Part shown: one piece after another, positions 1 to 10,959 of the stretch | How positions within the stretch are numbered: position 1 is the stretch's first letter | How the letters are laid out: each line of letters begins with the position of its first letter | Source: Lunularia cruciata | Taxonomy: Eukaryota; Streptophyta; Marchantiopsida; Lunulariales; Lunulariaceae | Assembly (NCBI GenBank): GCA_948567375.1 | Contig: OX419759.1 | Span: forward strand, 32,279,493-32,343,492 | Direction of reading: 5' to 3' | Length of the DNA: 64,000 bases | The notes under the pieces: generated by a model | What the model was told of the DNA's origin: nothing | The model's database searches: none | What the model saw: only the letters and a program-made list of their open reading frames with translations | Position numbers and translations under genes: made by a program

Positions 1-259
1 GGAGGACTTTGCTTTTATATTGATTACCAAGGCCTCAATAAAAACTAGTGAAGAATTTATATCCCTTGCCTTGAATTGATGACTTGCTAGATCAATTGAG
101 TGGAGCACAATACTTCTCTAATTTGGATCTTCATAGTGATTATTGGGAGATTCTCACTAATAAAGAGGATGTTTAAAAGATATGCACATGATATGTCATT
201 TTGAATAGAAAATTCTAGCTTTTAGACTCACTAATGCTCCAATAGTCTTCATGGATCAG
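1..259 (+). pseudogene. A0 reverse transcriptase, N-terminal fragment
   Basis: The conceptual translation begins with the RT signature FYIDYQGLN (family consensus [FY]CIDYRxLN) and runs on with a DQLSGxQYFSNLDLHS-like palm segment. In-frame stops occur near base 45 and again downstream. The fragment is cut at 259 by a solo LTR and resumes at 1005. It is open on the left because the window begins inside the gene. Confidence 0.8.
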
Positions 260-1004
260 TGTACTGTTTTGAGGATAATAGAGAAACACAAAAGAGAAAA
301 CACGTGCTTCACACTCAAACTCCGATGCCCCAAAAGAGCACCTTTTGTTTATTATATAACCTAAGAGGATCCACTTTAAGGAAGCTCCACCATTATATTA
401 GGTACATGGATAGGTGACATGTCAATGAGCTTCACACTTAGATTACTTGCTTGGATGAGTGACATGTTGTTCCTTGTCCTATCTGGTTGGTCAAACAGGC
501 TTTGACCGAAAAGAATCTTTAAGGAATCTTCTTGTAGGAATCTCAAAATTATGTGAGTGAGGTATGGTTGGAAAACTCTCAATGAGAAAAATCTAGGGGG
601 AGGAAATGCCAACCTTTCTTCCATTGGAAGAGAGATATATGCATATTTTTGAGGCCTAATTCATCCATTTATGTTTCAAAATTGTCTCTAAAGTTTTCAA
701 TGCTATTTTGGTTTTTTCCCTATTAGTAGAAGTGCTCTTTTGGTGATACTTCTATCTAATCTACCTAATATACTATGTGTAACATTCTTCCAGATGTCAC
801 TAAACCAAATTTCACCTCTAGATCATATATCTAGCTATTGATTTTAAAGTCTTCAAGCATGTTTTGGTTTTTGGCCTATTAGTAAAAGTACTCTTTTGGT
901 GATACCTTTGTTTGATCTACCTAGTCAATCATGTATAACATCCTTTTAGATATTACCAAACCAAATTTCATTTCTAGATCATATTTCTAAATATTGGTAT
1001 TACA
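260..1004 (-). repeat. Solo LTR, family B, in A0
   Basis: On the minus strand this begins TGTAATACCAATA and ends in CAAAACAGTACA, giving TG...CA ends. It matches the LTRs of B1 and the solo copy at 29755-30495. It carries the same TATATAA box (near 345-360, read on minus) and the same repeated text about CTTCCAGATGTTACCAAACC. The flanks are ATCAG (255-259) and ATCAA (1005-1009), a decayed 5-bp target duplication. RT sequence is continuous across it. There is no internal region, so it is a product of LTR-LTR recombination. Confidence 0.88.
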
Positions 1005-1705
1005 ATCAAATTTATCGAGTGTTGGATGGGCTATTGGATTGGTACATGGTGGTATTTATAGATGATATTTTAATCCATAACAAGATAGAGGTAGAACACA
1101 AAATCATATTTTAATCTATAACAAGATGGAGGTAGAACACACAAATCACATGCAAGAAGTCTTAAGACGACTATGTCAATGGAATTTTTAATGCAAGAAG
1201 TCAAAGTGAGCCTTTTGTAAAAGAAGTTAGCTTCTTGGGTCACAAGATCTCATCAAAGAGGATCAAAATGGAAGAGGAAAAAATCAAGGTCATTATTGAT
1301 TGGCCTATTCCAAAGGATACTACAAAAGTGTGGGCATTTAATGGATTGGCAAGTTTTTACCTATGGTTCATCCATTACTATACTCATGTGACCGCACCAT
1401 TGACTAACCGCTTGAGGAAGACCTCAAGCTTTCAACGGACCACCAAGCACAAAGAGCCATTCAAGAAATTGAAACATATGGTGTCTTCAAGACCCATTCT
1501 TCACCATATTATCCTCAACTACCTTGTGTGGTTGATTTGATGATTCTAACTTTACTATTGGAGCCATGTTGCAATAATAATTTCTAGATGGATTACATCC
1601 CATTTCCTTTGTGTCTAGTTGACTAAACACCATAGAAAAGAATTACTCTACTTGAGATCAAGCACAACTAGCAATAGTATATGCCACCAAGGTATAAACA
1701 CATTA
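1005..1705 (+). pseudogene. A0 RT C-terminal half and RNase H start
   Basis: This continues the RT palm. The catalytic motif reads F-I-D-D-I-L at about 1055-1072, so both metal-binding Asp residues survive here, unlike in A1 and A2. A stretch of about 42 bp is tandemly duplicated at 1063-1147. The connection domain follows (1235-1540 is open and contains the hallmark region 'FLGHKIS'), and then the start of RNase H. The frame breaks several times. The sequence stops at 1705, exactly where B1 inserted. Confidence 0.8.
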
Positions 1706-2291
1706 TGTAATGCCAATAGCTAGATATATTATCTCTATATGAAAATTGGCTTGGTAACATGTGGAAGGATGTTAGGTATGATAAGCTACATAGATTAGAT
1801 AGCGGTGTCACCAAAAGAGTACTTCTACTAGTAGAGTAGAAGTCAAGGATAGCATGAAAAATTTAGTCAATTTTGGAAGCCTAACTGGATGAATTAGGCC
1901 CTCAAAAGTAGAAAATTTCTTCTCCCTTGGGATATCAAAAGCTTACCTTCTCCATTCACTAGTTGTCTTATCAAGAGCTTTCCAAAAATACCTCATCCAT
2001 GCAACTTTGAACTTCTTATAGGAAGATTCTCTTTGGTCAAACTTGTTTGACCAACTAGATAGGACAAGGACCAACATGTTAGCCATCCAAGAAATTAATC
2101 TAAGGGTGGAATTCAATGACATGTCATTAATCCATGTAGTTGATCCAAGATTGGAGCTTCCTTTGAGAGGATCCTCTTTGCTATATAATAAAGAGAAGGT
2201 GCTCCTTTGGAGCATCAGAGTATTGAGTGTGATGCTTGAGTTTTCTCTACGGTATATCTCTTGAGAGTTCTTCTATCCTTGAAGTATTATA
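1706..2291 (+). repeat. B1 5' LTR
   Basis: It begins TGTAATGCCAATAGCTAG and aligns along its length with the 3' LTR at 36389-37003 (586 against 615 bp). It includes a TATATAATA box near 2182-2190 that would serve the U3 promoter. The 3' end has decayed from TTACA to TTATA. It is followed directly by the primer-binding site. Confidence 0.85.
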
Positions 2292-2304
2292 ATTGTATTA
2301 GAGC
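2292..2304 (+). other. B1 primer-binding site (initiator-Met tRNA)
   Basis: ATTGTATTAGAGC sits directly after the 5' LTR and is a decayed form of TTGGTATCAGAGC. That sequence is complementary to the 3' end of plant initiator methionine tRNA, the usual primer of chromoviruses. Confidence 0.75.
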
Positions 2305-3267
2305 AGGTCTTTTAATCCAAGAGAGTAGATCACCCTTCTTGGAAGAACATAGACTATTGAATTGAGGAATTTTAAGGGAAGAAAATGTAGTGCAATTGTT
2401 AGACTTGGGTGGTGTTTTAGAGAGAGGATAAGATGGAGATGCTCAAAAGACAATTTCATGCACCTTGCTTTCCATTCTTAAATCCATTCTATATCAAGAT
2501 TATGTACATCTATTGTAAGCAAATGAGAGTATCTCTCATTTATCATTTTGGAGCAAAGTTCATGGACAAAATGATCAATTCACCAAACCTGGTGATTCTA
2601 CATATGATGGTATATGACAAAGAGTAGGATTTGACAATTTAAATTCTATTATGATGTTATGGATTTGAATGTAATAAATTCTCCTCCTTCCAACATGCAA
2701 GTAGAAATCAGTTATGTGGTTAGACCAAAAGTGATGTTTAGGGATTTCCTAGTCTGTAATTTTGGTGAGAAATATTATCAATGAATGATAGCCTCTAAGG
2801 TCCCAATGGTAGTCCCAACAGTTTGTGCTCTTTCCCAAGTGATCATATTAACCTTCTATTGAAGTAAGAAGTAGCAATTGAACATTGGCTATGTGTAGGA
2901 ATCATGGATCCATAGTTGTAGGAGTTGATGCAAGGAATGCAAAGGATGTTGAATAAGTTTTGAGAGATCAAGATGACTATGGAGGAATTGCAAAATCACA
3001 TATGTACCTTTAGGAACAATCAGGTAATGCAAGAAGGGGAACCATCTCAACAACCAACATCAGTGATTAAAGTACTTGGAGAGTCACTCATGCCGATGAC
3101 ACCAACCCCCGTCAACAATCAAGCCACATTGTTATTACAAATGAAAAAATGTGCAACATCAAGCCTTACAAGGAATAACGTTCCATGGGAATAGTGGAAA
3201 ATTGGATTTCAAGAATGAATTGATACCTTTGATTGTTCACAATTGAGATCACTAATCATTGTATAGG
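2305..3267 (+). pseudogene. B1 leader and gag 5' part
   Basis: This is the internal region downstream of the B1 primer site. It contains only short open stretches (2433-2627 and 2973-3194). The second encodes a hydrophilic, Gln/Glu-rich segment such as is common at the start of chromovirus gag. No conserved domain can be named here. The assignment rests on position: the sequence resumes as gag at 16366, after the A1 insertion. Confidence 0.55.
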
Positions 3268-3730
3268 TGTAACAATATGGAGTTTAGTGACAAAGTTAAT
3301 CAAGGTTAACAAATTAGCAAATAGGCCAAATTAGCCTAAAATATTCTAGAAGTATTTAGGAAGCTACTTGGTACCTCCCAAGTATTGAGTAACAAGCATG
3401 CCAAGTAGTGACTTCTAGGAGGAAGCTTCTTGGGAAGCTCTCCGACTAGCTTAGCTTGCACCGCAAGTAAGTAGCTTTTGTAATTTCTAACTAGCTTAGC
3501 TTGCATGCCAAGTAGGCGGTTTCAAGAAGAAAGCATCTTGAGAAGCATCTTGGTTAAACTTAGCTTGCACTCCAAGAAAATGGCTCAAGGAAACTTCTTG
3601 AGAGCCTTGTATATTTCCTATAAATACCAAAGCCCAAGCTCATGCTAGGCACTGAGAATTTTCTCTCATTCAAGTGTCCCAATGTAATCTTCTATTCTCT
3701 TATTTCTCTCTTTGGTCTCAGTCTTTTACA
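3268..3730 (+). repeat. A1 5' LTR
   Basis: It runs from TGTAACAATATGG to CTTTTACA. It contains a TATAAATA box at 3619-3626, preceded by degenerate GAA/TTC-rich repeats (AAGCTTCTTG type) that are better preserved in A2. Its partner is 15872-16365. Confidence 0.87.
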
Positions 3731-3731
3731 T

Positions 3732-3743
3732 TGGTATCAAAGT
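3732..3743 (+). other. A1 primer-binding site (initiator-Met tRNA)
   Basis: TGGTATCAAAGT lies one base after the LTR end. It differs slightly from TGGTATCAGAGC, the complement of the initiator-Met tRNA 3' end. Confidence 0.8.
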
Positions 3744-3879
3744 AAAAATAGGATGGATGGAATTTATAGACCACCAAATCCATTGGGATTTTTGTATCAG
3801 TGTACAACCTAAGCATCATTTCATGTAATTCATCACCTCACGCCTTGGGTAAATTTTTTTGAATGCAATCACCTTGTCT

Positions 3880-4900
3880 GAAGAACCTTGGTACTTCCGG
3901 TTGTAACTTATGGAGAATGGTGGATGTGTTGTATCTATGTGTTAATAAATTAGATAAATTGGGAGTAGTATGATAAAGTAGTATCCATGGTGTCAATGCT
4001 TAAGGTTATCATTGTTATGCAACAAAAAATTGAGCATCTTACTAGATTGTTGGATAAATAAGACCATCAATAACAAGAGCACGTAGAGAGAGAACCATTT
4101 CAAGAAAGAGAAGAGTGAATCCAATGTCCAAAACCCAAGGTATTTGATGGCAAGAATATCTTGGGTGCAATGGAGAATTTTATATTTGATTGTGACTATT
4201 ATTTTGAGGCTACAAATCTTCAAGATGAACGGAAATAGATTCTCTTAGCTTCAAGCTATTTGGATGGAGCGACAAAACTATAGTGACAATTACAAGTAGA
4301 GTGAGCTAAATGGTAGTTTTTTGTGCCTATCTTTACATAAGAAGAATTCAAGGGTGCAATAATTGGATGATTCTAAGTGATAAATGCTACATGAGCCGCA
4401 CAAGATAAGTTGGCAGAGTTGAAGTAGATTGGTTTTGTAAGAAATTACATCACACAATTCCAAAACACTATTATGCAAATTCTAGATATACTATATGATG
4501 AAGCTCTAGATTGATTTGTGAGGGGCTTGAAATCACAAACCAAATTAGAACTAACTATGCAAGAGCCAAAGCACTTAGAAGAAGCAATGCAATTGGCTGA
4601 GCACTTTGATTCTTTATTTGCGACAACTTGGTCTCAACTTTGACCTTCACCAAACCTACCAACACATTACACACAAGTGAAGGAGCCAATACCAATGAAA
4701 ATTGATGCCATTCAATGGAGACCACTTAGCACAATAAATTGAGAAAAATGTAGCAAAATGGTGATTATTTTTACTATCGCCAAATTGGACATCTTATTGT
4801 TGAATGTCCATTCAAGAATGGACAATCTCAACAAATCACCCAAATGAAGTTTGTGGAGCAATTTGAGTAGAGAAATAGGAATCCTAGTAGGAGATTTTTG
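3880..4900 (+). pseudogene. A1 gag
   Basis: Translated in several frames, this matches the gag of A2 (9327-9978). Shared blocks include a 'PKVFDGKN' opening, an 'NFxFDCxxYFEATNLQDE' capsid block and an 'AAQDKL-EL-Q-G' block near 4400. A zinc-knuckle remnant follows near 4770-4830. Stops at about 4120, 4240 and 4290 and frame changes show that it is dead. Intact chromovirus gag is about 300-400 residues, and the span is comparable. Confidence 0.75.
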
Positions 4901-4917
4901 GGTCGCTTAATGGGAAT

Positions 4918-5280
4918 TTGATTAGTTCCAATGGGATTGAAAGCTTGACTTATACAAGTTTGCTTCACTTGCAAGGTATGATATTTGATTGTGGTTGTAG
5001 AATTTTGGTTGATTCTAGAAGTTTAGAGAATTGCATGTCTATGCAATTAGCAAAGGAATTGAATATTCCTATCAAGCCAATAATTGGAAGTAGATTGATG
5101 ATGGCGGATGCTGGAAAGGGTTTTGCATTTTGTACCTTGCATCCTATTACCTTCAAGACTGGGAAGGAGGATTTAAAGTGTATGGAGTTTGTAGTGGCAC
5201 CTCTACACTATGATGTCATTCTAGGTCTACCTTGGCTTGAAAGTCATAAGGTTCAATTTGATTGGAATAGACAATAAATA
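4918..5280 (+). pseudogene. A1 retropepsin-like protease
   Basis: An open stretch of about 119 residues has the aspartic-protease fold pattern of Ty3 elements. It starts with an ILVDS box (about residues 29-33), has a central 'IGSRLMMADAGKG' flap-like part, and ends with the family motif VILGLPWLESH (usual consensus DVILGMDWLxxH). The active-site triad reads D-S-R rather than D-[ST]-G, which predicts no activity. Confidence 0.78.
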
Positions 5281-5488
5281 CAAGTATAATACTAAGGTAA
5301 GAATTTTTGATTTGGTTACTTTGCACCTTTAAGCCAGACACCTAAGAGTAGTCAATCCCAAGATATGAATTTTTTGTGAAGGTAGCCATAGGGTAAGCTT
5401 TGAAGGAAGATAAGTCTCAAGAAGGGAAGTTTGTCAATGAAACAATCATAAAGCAAGCTTTGGAGGAAGATAAGTCTATTTTTGTGGT

Positions 5489-6730
5489 GTGGATCAATCC
5501 AATTTGCATGGATCAAGCCAATTATGCATGGATCAAAAGCCCTATCAAGGAATGGTTGATCAAATAGTCCAAGAGTTTTCAGATGTGTTTCCAAATGACC
5601 AATCAAAAGGATCACCTTTTGATTATGGTTTGCCCTTCAAAATTGAGTTATTGCAAAGAAGTACTCCAATGAGTAGACCAATATATCGGCTCTCACCAAA
5701 GGAGTTGGATGAGTTCCAAACAACACTAATAGAGTTGTTAAAGAATGATTTCATATGACATAGTTCATCTCCTTGGGGAGCACCGATACTATTTGTTCCA
5801 AAGAAACATGGAGGACTTTGTTTCTATATTGATTATCGTGACCTTAATAAACAAACAATGAAGAATGCAGATCTCTTGCCTTAAATTGATGACTTACTTG
5901 ATCAATTGAGTGGTGCACAATACTTCTCCAAGTTGGATCTTTGAATTGGATATTGGTAGAATTCCATTGATAAAGAGGATGTACAAAAGACTACCTTTTG
6001 CACAAGGTATGGGCATTTTGAATGGAGAGTTCTACCTTTTGGACTCACTAATGTTCCAACAGTCTTCATGGATTAGATGCATCGGGTGTTGGATGAGCTA
6101 TTGGATTGGTACATGTTGGTGTTCTTGAATGATATTTTAATATGTAGCAAGATAGATGTAGAATATACAAATCACGTACAAGAAATCCTAAGATGAGCAC
6201 AATAGTGGAAGTTTTACTACAAGAAGTCCAATTGTGCCTTTTGGCAAAAGGAAGTTACTTTTTTGGATCACAAGATCTCATCAAAGGAGATCAAGATGGA
6301 AGAGGAGAAAATCAATGCCAATATTGATTGGCCTACTCCAAAGGATGCTATAAAAGTACAAGCATTTAATGTTAAGGTTTTACTAATAGTTCATCCACTA
6401 TTATACTCATGTGCCCACACCATTGATTGAATTCTTAGGGAAGAACTCAAGCTTTCAATAGACCACCAAGCACAAAGAAGCATTCTAGAAACTGAAACAT
6501 ATGGTATCTTAAAGACCCATTCTTCAATTATATAACATTCAACTACCTTGTGTGGTTGATTTTGATGCTTCTAACTTTATGATTGGAGCTATGTTGCAGC
6601 AAGCATTTCCAAATGTATTACATCCTATTGCCTTTGTGTCTTGCTAAAGAAATACAACAGAAAGGAATTATTATGTTTGAGATCAAGAACAACTAGTAAT
6701 GGTATATGCCACCAAGGTATGGAGACATTA
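5489..6730 (+). pseudogene. A1 RT and RNase H, first part
   Basis: The RT begins after a linker with 'PIYRLSPKELDEFQ' and '[12 protein letters not shown]'. It continues with '[10 protein letters not shown]' near 5822, and the catalytic box is F-L-N-D at about 6122-6133 (first Asp changed to Asn). RNase H starts near 6500 with a VDFDAS block. At 6730 the coding sequence is cut by the 5' LTR of A2 after CATTA, and it resumes at 14159. Frameshifts occur near 5940 and 6200. Confidence 0.8.
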
Positions 6731-6874
6731 TGTAACAATATGGAGTTTAGCAACGTAGTTAGTAAGGCTAATGAAGTAGAGAATAAGCCAAATTAGCCTA
6801 GAATATTCCAAAAGCATCTAGGAAGCTTCTTGGGAAGCTTCCCAACTAGTTAACTTGCGCTCCAAACAGGTAGC

Positions 6875-6901
6875 TTCTAGAAGGAAGCTTCTAGAAGGTT
6901 C
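6875..6901 (+). promoter_or_regulatory. Heat-shock-element-like array in A2 LTR
   Basis: At 6884-6901 the sequence reads GAAgcTTCtaGAAggTTC. That is four inverted GAA units with exact 2-bp spacing, which is the nGAAnnTTCn consensus bound by heat-shock factors. An extra TTCtaGAA precedes it at 6875-6882. The array lies about 140 bp upstream of the TATA box, a sensible enhancer position. The other family A LTRs hold partial versions (TTCtaGAAgg). Function is inferred from the motif only. Confidence 0.5.
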
Positions 6902-7043
6902 TAACTAGCATAGCTTGCATGCCAAGTAGGCGGCTTCTAGAAGGAAGCTTCTTGAGAAGCTTCCTAGTTAACTTGGCTTGCACTCTAAAAAAGCGGCTCA
7001 AGGAAGCTTCTTGAGAAGTTTCTCAAGGGCCTTGTATGCTACC

Positions 7044-7051
7044 TATAAATA
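7044..7051 (+). promoter_or_regulatory. TATA box of A2 5' LTR
   Basis: TATAAATA is conserved in sequence and context (CCTATAAATACCAAAG) in every family A LTR of the window: 3619-3626, 14043-14050, 16254-16261 and 39043-39050. It is the likely core promoter of the element. Confidence 0.7.
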
Positions 7052-7140
7052 CCAAAGCCAAAGTCATGCTAGGCATTTGGAAGTGTCCCAATGTGAGTTT
7101 CCATTCTCCTATTTCTTTCCTCGGTCTTGGTCTTTTACAT

Positions 7141-7152
7141 TGGTATCAGAGC
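7141..7152 (+). other. A2 primer-binding site (initiator-Met tRNA)
   Basis: TGGTATCAGAGC is an exact complement of the plant initiator-Met tRNA 3' end and starts two bases after the LTR. It is the cleanest primer site in the window. Confidence 0.92.
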
Positions 7153-7154
7153 AT

Positions 7155-9064
7155 TGTGACAACCTGGCAAATATCATTTTTGCGGTAATCGGGTAAGTAA
7201 AGTTTGTTCCCGCACAGATACGAGTCAGAAATGTCTAAATACAAAGCAAACAATAATAATTGTAGTTCTTCTTGAGTTCTTCTTTAATCTCTCAAGTAAA
7301 AACCACACCCAAAAGAGAGTAACAAGCACTAATTCACAGTCTTGTCACAAATTCACACTCCTTAATCACAACTCCATCAAATCTTTCCAAACAATCTTGA
7401 TTGTGATGATTCAGGCTTTTCCGAAAACGGCACTTCACTGCAAAACCACTTTGCTTTAGAATTGTGTTCCACCCTTCTACTAAAGGCACAACTTCCTCAA
7501 TCAAAATTGCTTCAAATCAACCTCGCATTGCACTCATAAATGCATAATACTACCAACACTACAATTCCTCTCAGATCTATCAAGGCATTGCTTTGATTGC
7601 ACTTCACTCAGGATCAAACACACAGAATGAAGATCAAAGCTGTGGCATCTAACATCCAACAAGCACACTGACTTGCACTTTGAATTTCTCCACACACTCA
7701 CAAACACAATTGCAGAGCTGATACTTGGAATCAAGCTTACCAAAAAGCACTACTTCACAGCACTTTGCTTTATCTATTCTCAAAAATAACGAGCACTGAA
7801 TAACATGAAACTGCAAATGCCATTCTTAATAGTGAAACAATCGACAATTATCTTCCTAATGTACCTCTTCCTAATGACTCTACAAACTTGCAGATCTGAA
7901 ATGACAATGCGCCTCTTCATATCTACCTCTTCATATCTCAAATTGTTACTACTCCGATCCGATGTCTACTTCTTCCTTGGCTTTCAAACCCGAACCCAAA
8001 GTAATTTTACTTCATACTATTCTATCCTTGGGTTTCACAATTCCTACATCTTCTACCAGATCCAACAATTCTCTTTCTTGATTTGGAATTCTTATCATAA
8101 TTAAGCATTCTAAATCTCTATCTCCCGACCCACTCTTCTCTAAAGTGTCAAATGTCAAATCCGAAGACACTTGCACTCCTATCTCTCTTACTTTGGGTCT
8201 AACTACTATCAATTTCTTTACTAATTCTACTATGTCATCATCAAGAATTGTAATTGAAAGCATGAATACACTATCTACACCTTCAATTTGTAACCCACTT
8301 TCTCCTAATCACTCATGTAACTGACCCGAAGACACTTATTGTTTGATCTTGCACTTTGGATTTATTCACTATTACTACTTCTCCTTCAATTCATGTTCCA
8401 TCTTCAATCAAAAACTGAAATTGAAGTCATGGGTATCCTAACTATCTTCTTTCCCTATTCTAACTTTCTCTGATCCCTTGGGAAAAACTCTCAAAGTCAC
8501 CTTCACTGCACTCCGAGGTCCAACTTCCTTGGGTTGAATCATATTTGTCTTGAAGTGAAGTTTCATGACCCGAAGTCATGTAAACCCGAAGTCCGAAGTA
8601 CGAAGTCCGAAGTCACATTGACACGAAGACACCAAACTACTTTTCACATGTACTCTCAAAACTTCAAATGCTTGTAACTTCTTCTACAGTCTTCCAAACT
8701 TTACGATTTTGGTGGCAATGAAAAGCCCTGAACGAGACGCTTCTCACGAGATATAGCACGTTTGATTTGGACTTGTTCTCATTGAGATATGGTCCCTACA
8801 GTATTCCTGACCTGTAACCTTCATTCCGATGCAAAGAAACCCTCTTTCGGCGCCTGATCCAAGTTTTTCCCTCCTATGACACAAAGTAAACTTCTTCTGG
8901 TTTGATCCAGTCCGAGTCCTTCTTCCTCTTACATGAAGTCTACTTCCTCGGGCTTGATCAAAACACAAGTTTCCACTCATTTCGTCTCCATTTGGTTTCA
9001 ATTTGGTTTCAACAAGGCACTTCTTCTTCAAAACTCGTCCAAAATAAAAGATGTGGGTACCACA
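7155..9064 (-). repeat. Solo LTR, family C, in A2
   Basis: This matches the C1 LTRs at both ends: TGTGACAACCTGGCAAATATC on the left and GTGGGTACCACA on the right. The flanks AGCAT (7150-7154) and AGCAG (9065-9069) form a 5-bp duplication with one change. It is about 1.9 kb against about 3.7 kb for the C1 LTRs and lacks the central coiled-coil coding part, so it is internally deleted or a shorter variant. A piece of the element-sense reading frame remains at 8012-8263 (minus) and shares 'IGVQVS' and 'TLEKS-SGD' with C1. Confidence 0.85.
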
Positions 9065-9326
9065 AGCAGGAATGGGATGTACGGAATTTATGGACCACCA
9101 AATCCACATCCGCCAAACCATTGGGATTTTCATGTCCAAATATTATCCAAACATCATTTCACACAATTCATCACCTCACGTTTTGGGCAAGATTTTTTAC
9201 ATATGATCATCGTGTCTGAAGAACCTTGATACTTCCGGTTGTAACTTATGGAGAATGGTGGATGTGCTGCATCTATGTGTTAATCAATTAGATAAAGTGA
9301 GAGTAATGGCATAGAGTAGTAGCTAT

Positions 9327-9978
9327 GGCGGTAATACCGAACATCATCCTTGTGATGCAACAACAAATTGAGCACCTAACTCAATTGTTGGGTGAACGAG
9401 ATCAGCAACGACAAGAACATATAGAGAGAGCACCAATTTGAGATGGAGAAGATTGCATTTGATTTCCAAACCCAAGGTGTTTGATGGAAAGAATCTTCCG
9501 GGCATAGTGGAGAATTTTGTGTTTGACTGCAAACGTTACTTTGAAGCCACCAATCTTCAAGATGAATGGAAACAAAATCTCTTGGCCTCTAGCCAATTAG
9601 ATGGTGTGGCAAAACTTTGGTGCCAATTTAGAGTGGAGAAAGCTAAATGTCAGATTGTTGCACCAATTTTGACATGGGTAGAGTTTAAGGATGCAATATT
9701 GGGTCACTTTCAAACTATAAATGACACCCATGCCGCACAAGATAAATTAGTGGAGTTGAAGCAAGTTGGCTTAGTAAGGAGCTACATCACACAATTTCAA
9801 AACATCATCATGTAGATTCTAGATATACATCAAGGTGAAGTTCTGGATAGATTTATGCGGGGATTGAAGTCACAAACCAAATTAGAGGTGACCATACGGG
9901 AACCACAAAACGTAGAAGAAGCCATGCAATTGGGTGAGCGCTTTGCTTCCGTGGTTGTGACAACTTTGTCTTGCCCTT
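9327..9978 (+). pseudogene. A2 gag
   Basis: The likely start is ATG 9327 (M-A-V-I-P), followed by a Gln/Glu-rich helix. A frame change leads into the open segment 9438-9815. That segment has the chromovirus capsid pattern, with YFEATNLQDEWK, LW...W and the 'AAQDKLVELKQVG' block. A TAG at 9813 interrupts it, and gag text continues to about 9978 ('FMRGLKSQTKLEV'). It would form the particle shell. The stop and frameshift make it non-functional. Confidence 0.82.
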
Positions 9979-10005
9979 GAGCTACACAAGGTCTACCAAT
10001 ACACT

Positions 10006-10263
10006 ATGCACGGATGGAAGAACCAACACCAATGGAGATTGATGCTATCCAATGGAGACCACTTGGTACAACGGATAGAGAAAGATTGCAACAAAATGCA
10101 AGTTGTTTTTATTGTTGCCAAGTTGGATATTGCATTGTTGAATGCCCACTTAGGAATGGGGGACCTCAACAAGTTGCCTAGATGGAGATTGTGGAACAAA
10201 ATGATCAAGGAAATGAGATATCCCCATAAGAGATTTCGAGCCGCCTATTGGGAGCTTGATTAG
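10006..10263 (+). pseudogene. A2 gag C-terminus with zinc-knuckle remnant
   Basis: In one frame the segment near 10098-10146 reads C-F-Y-C-C-Q-V-G-Y-C-I-V-E-C. This is a CX2CX4HX4C nucleic-acid-binding knuckle whose His has become Tyr. The frame then runs towards the protease start at 10256. Confidence 0.65.
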
Positions 10264-10612
10264 TTCCAATGGAATTGAAGGCTTGATTGCTGCAAGTTTG
10301 CTTCACTTGCAAGGTACAATATCTAAGCGGGGTTGTAGGATTTTGGTTGATTTTGGAAGTTCAAAGATTTGCATGTCTATGCAAATAGCAAAGGAATTGG
10401 GTATTCCTATCAAGCAAGTGTTCGGAAGTAGTTTGATGATGGCGGATGGTAGAAAGGGTTTTGCATTCCGCACCTCACATCTTGTTACCTTCTAGATTGG
10501 GAAGGAGTATTTAGAGTGTATGAGGTTTGTAGTGGCACCTCTACACTATGATATCATTTTGGGTCTACCTTGGCTTGAACGTCATAAGGTTCAATTTGAT
10601 TGGACCCAATGA
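10256..10612 (+). pseudogene. A2 retropepsin-like protease
   Basis: It opens 'ISSNGIEGL-AASLLHLQG'. The active-site region reads LVDFGSS near 10345 (expected D-[ST]-G), and a flap-like 'SSLMMADGRKGF' follows. A TAG near 10493 interrupts it. The terminal helix motif IILGLPWLERH is at about 10552-10584. The role would be polyprotein processing. The active-site change and the stop predict that it is inactive. Confidence 0.78.
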
Positions 10613-10959
10613 CAAATTCAAGTACAACACCAAGGTATGAATTTCTGATTAGGTTGTTTGGCACCTTTGAGTAAGACACCTAAGAATAGTCAGTCCCAAG
10701 ATGAGAAGTTTTCCAATAAGGCAACCATGGAACAAGCTTGGAAGAGAGATGAGTCCCTGGAAAGGAAGTTTGGTAGTAAAGTAGCCATCGAGCAAGCTTT
10801 GGAGGATGATAAGTCTGTATTTGCCATGTGGATCAAGCCGATTGCACAAGAACAATCCGAGGAGGGCCAAGAGCCTCATCAAGCAATGGATGATTGGATA
10901 GTTCAAGAGTTTGCGAACATGTTTTTGGATGATCTGCCAAAGGGATTACCCTCTGATTG

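Larger units (their letters stand above)
6731..7139 (+). repeat. A2 5' LTR
   Basis: This LTR is 409 bp and runs from TGTAACAATATGG to GTCTTTTACA. U3 carries GAA/TTC-rich repeats, with a regular four-unit array at 6884-6901, and a hairpin at 6943-6964 with 10-bp arms. A TATAAATA box lies at 7044-7051. R/U5 would begin about 30 bp downstream of it. Confidence 0.9.
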
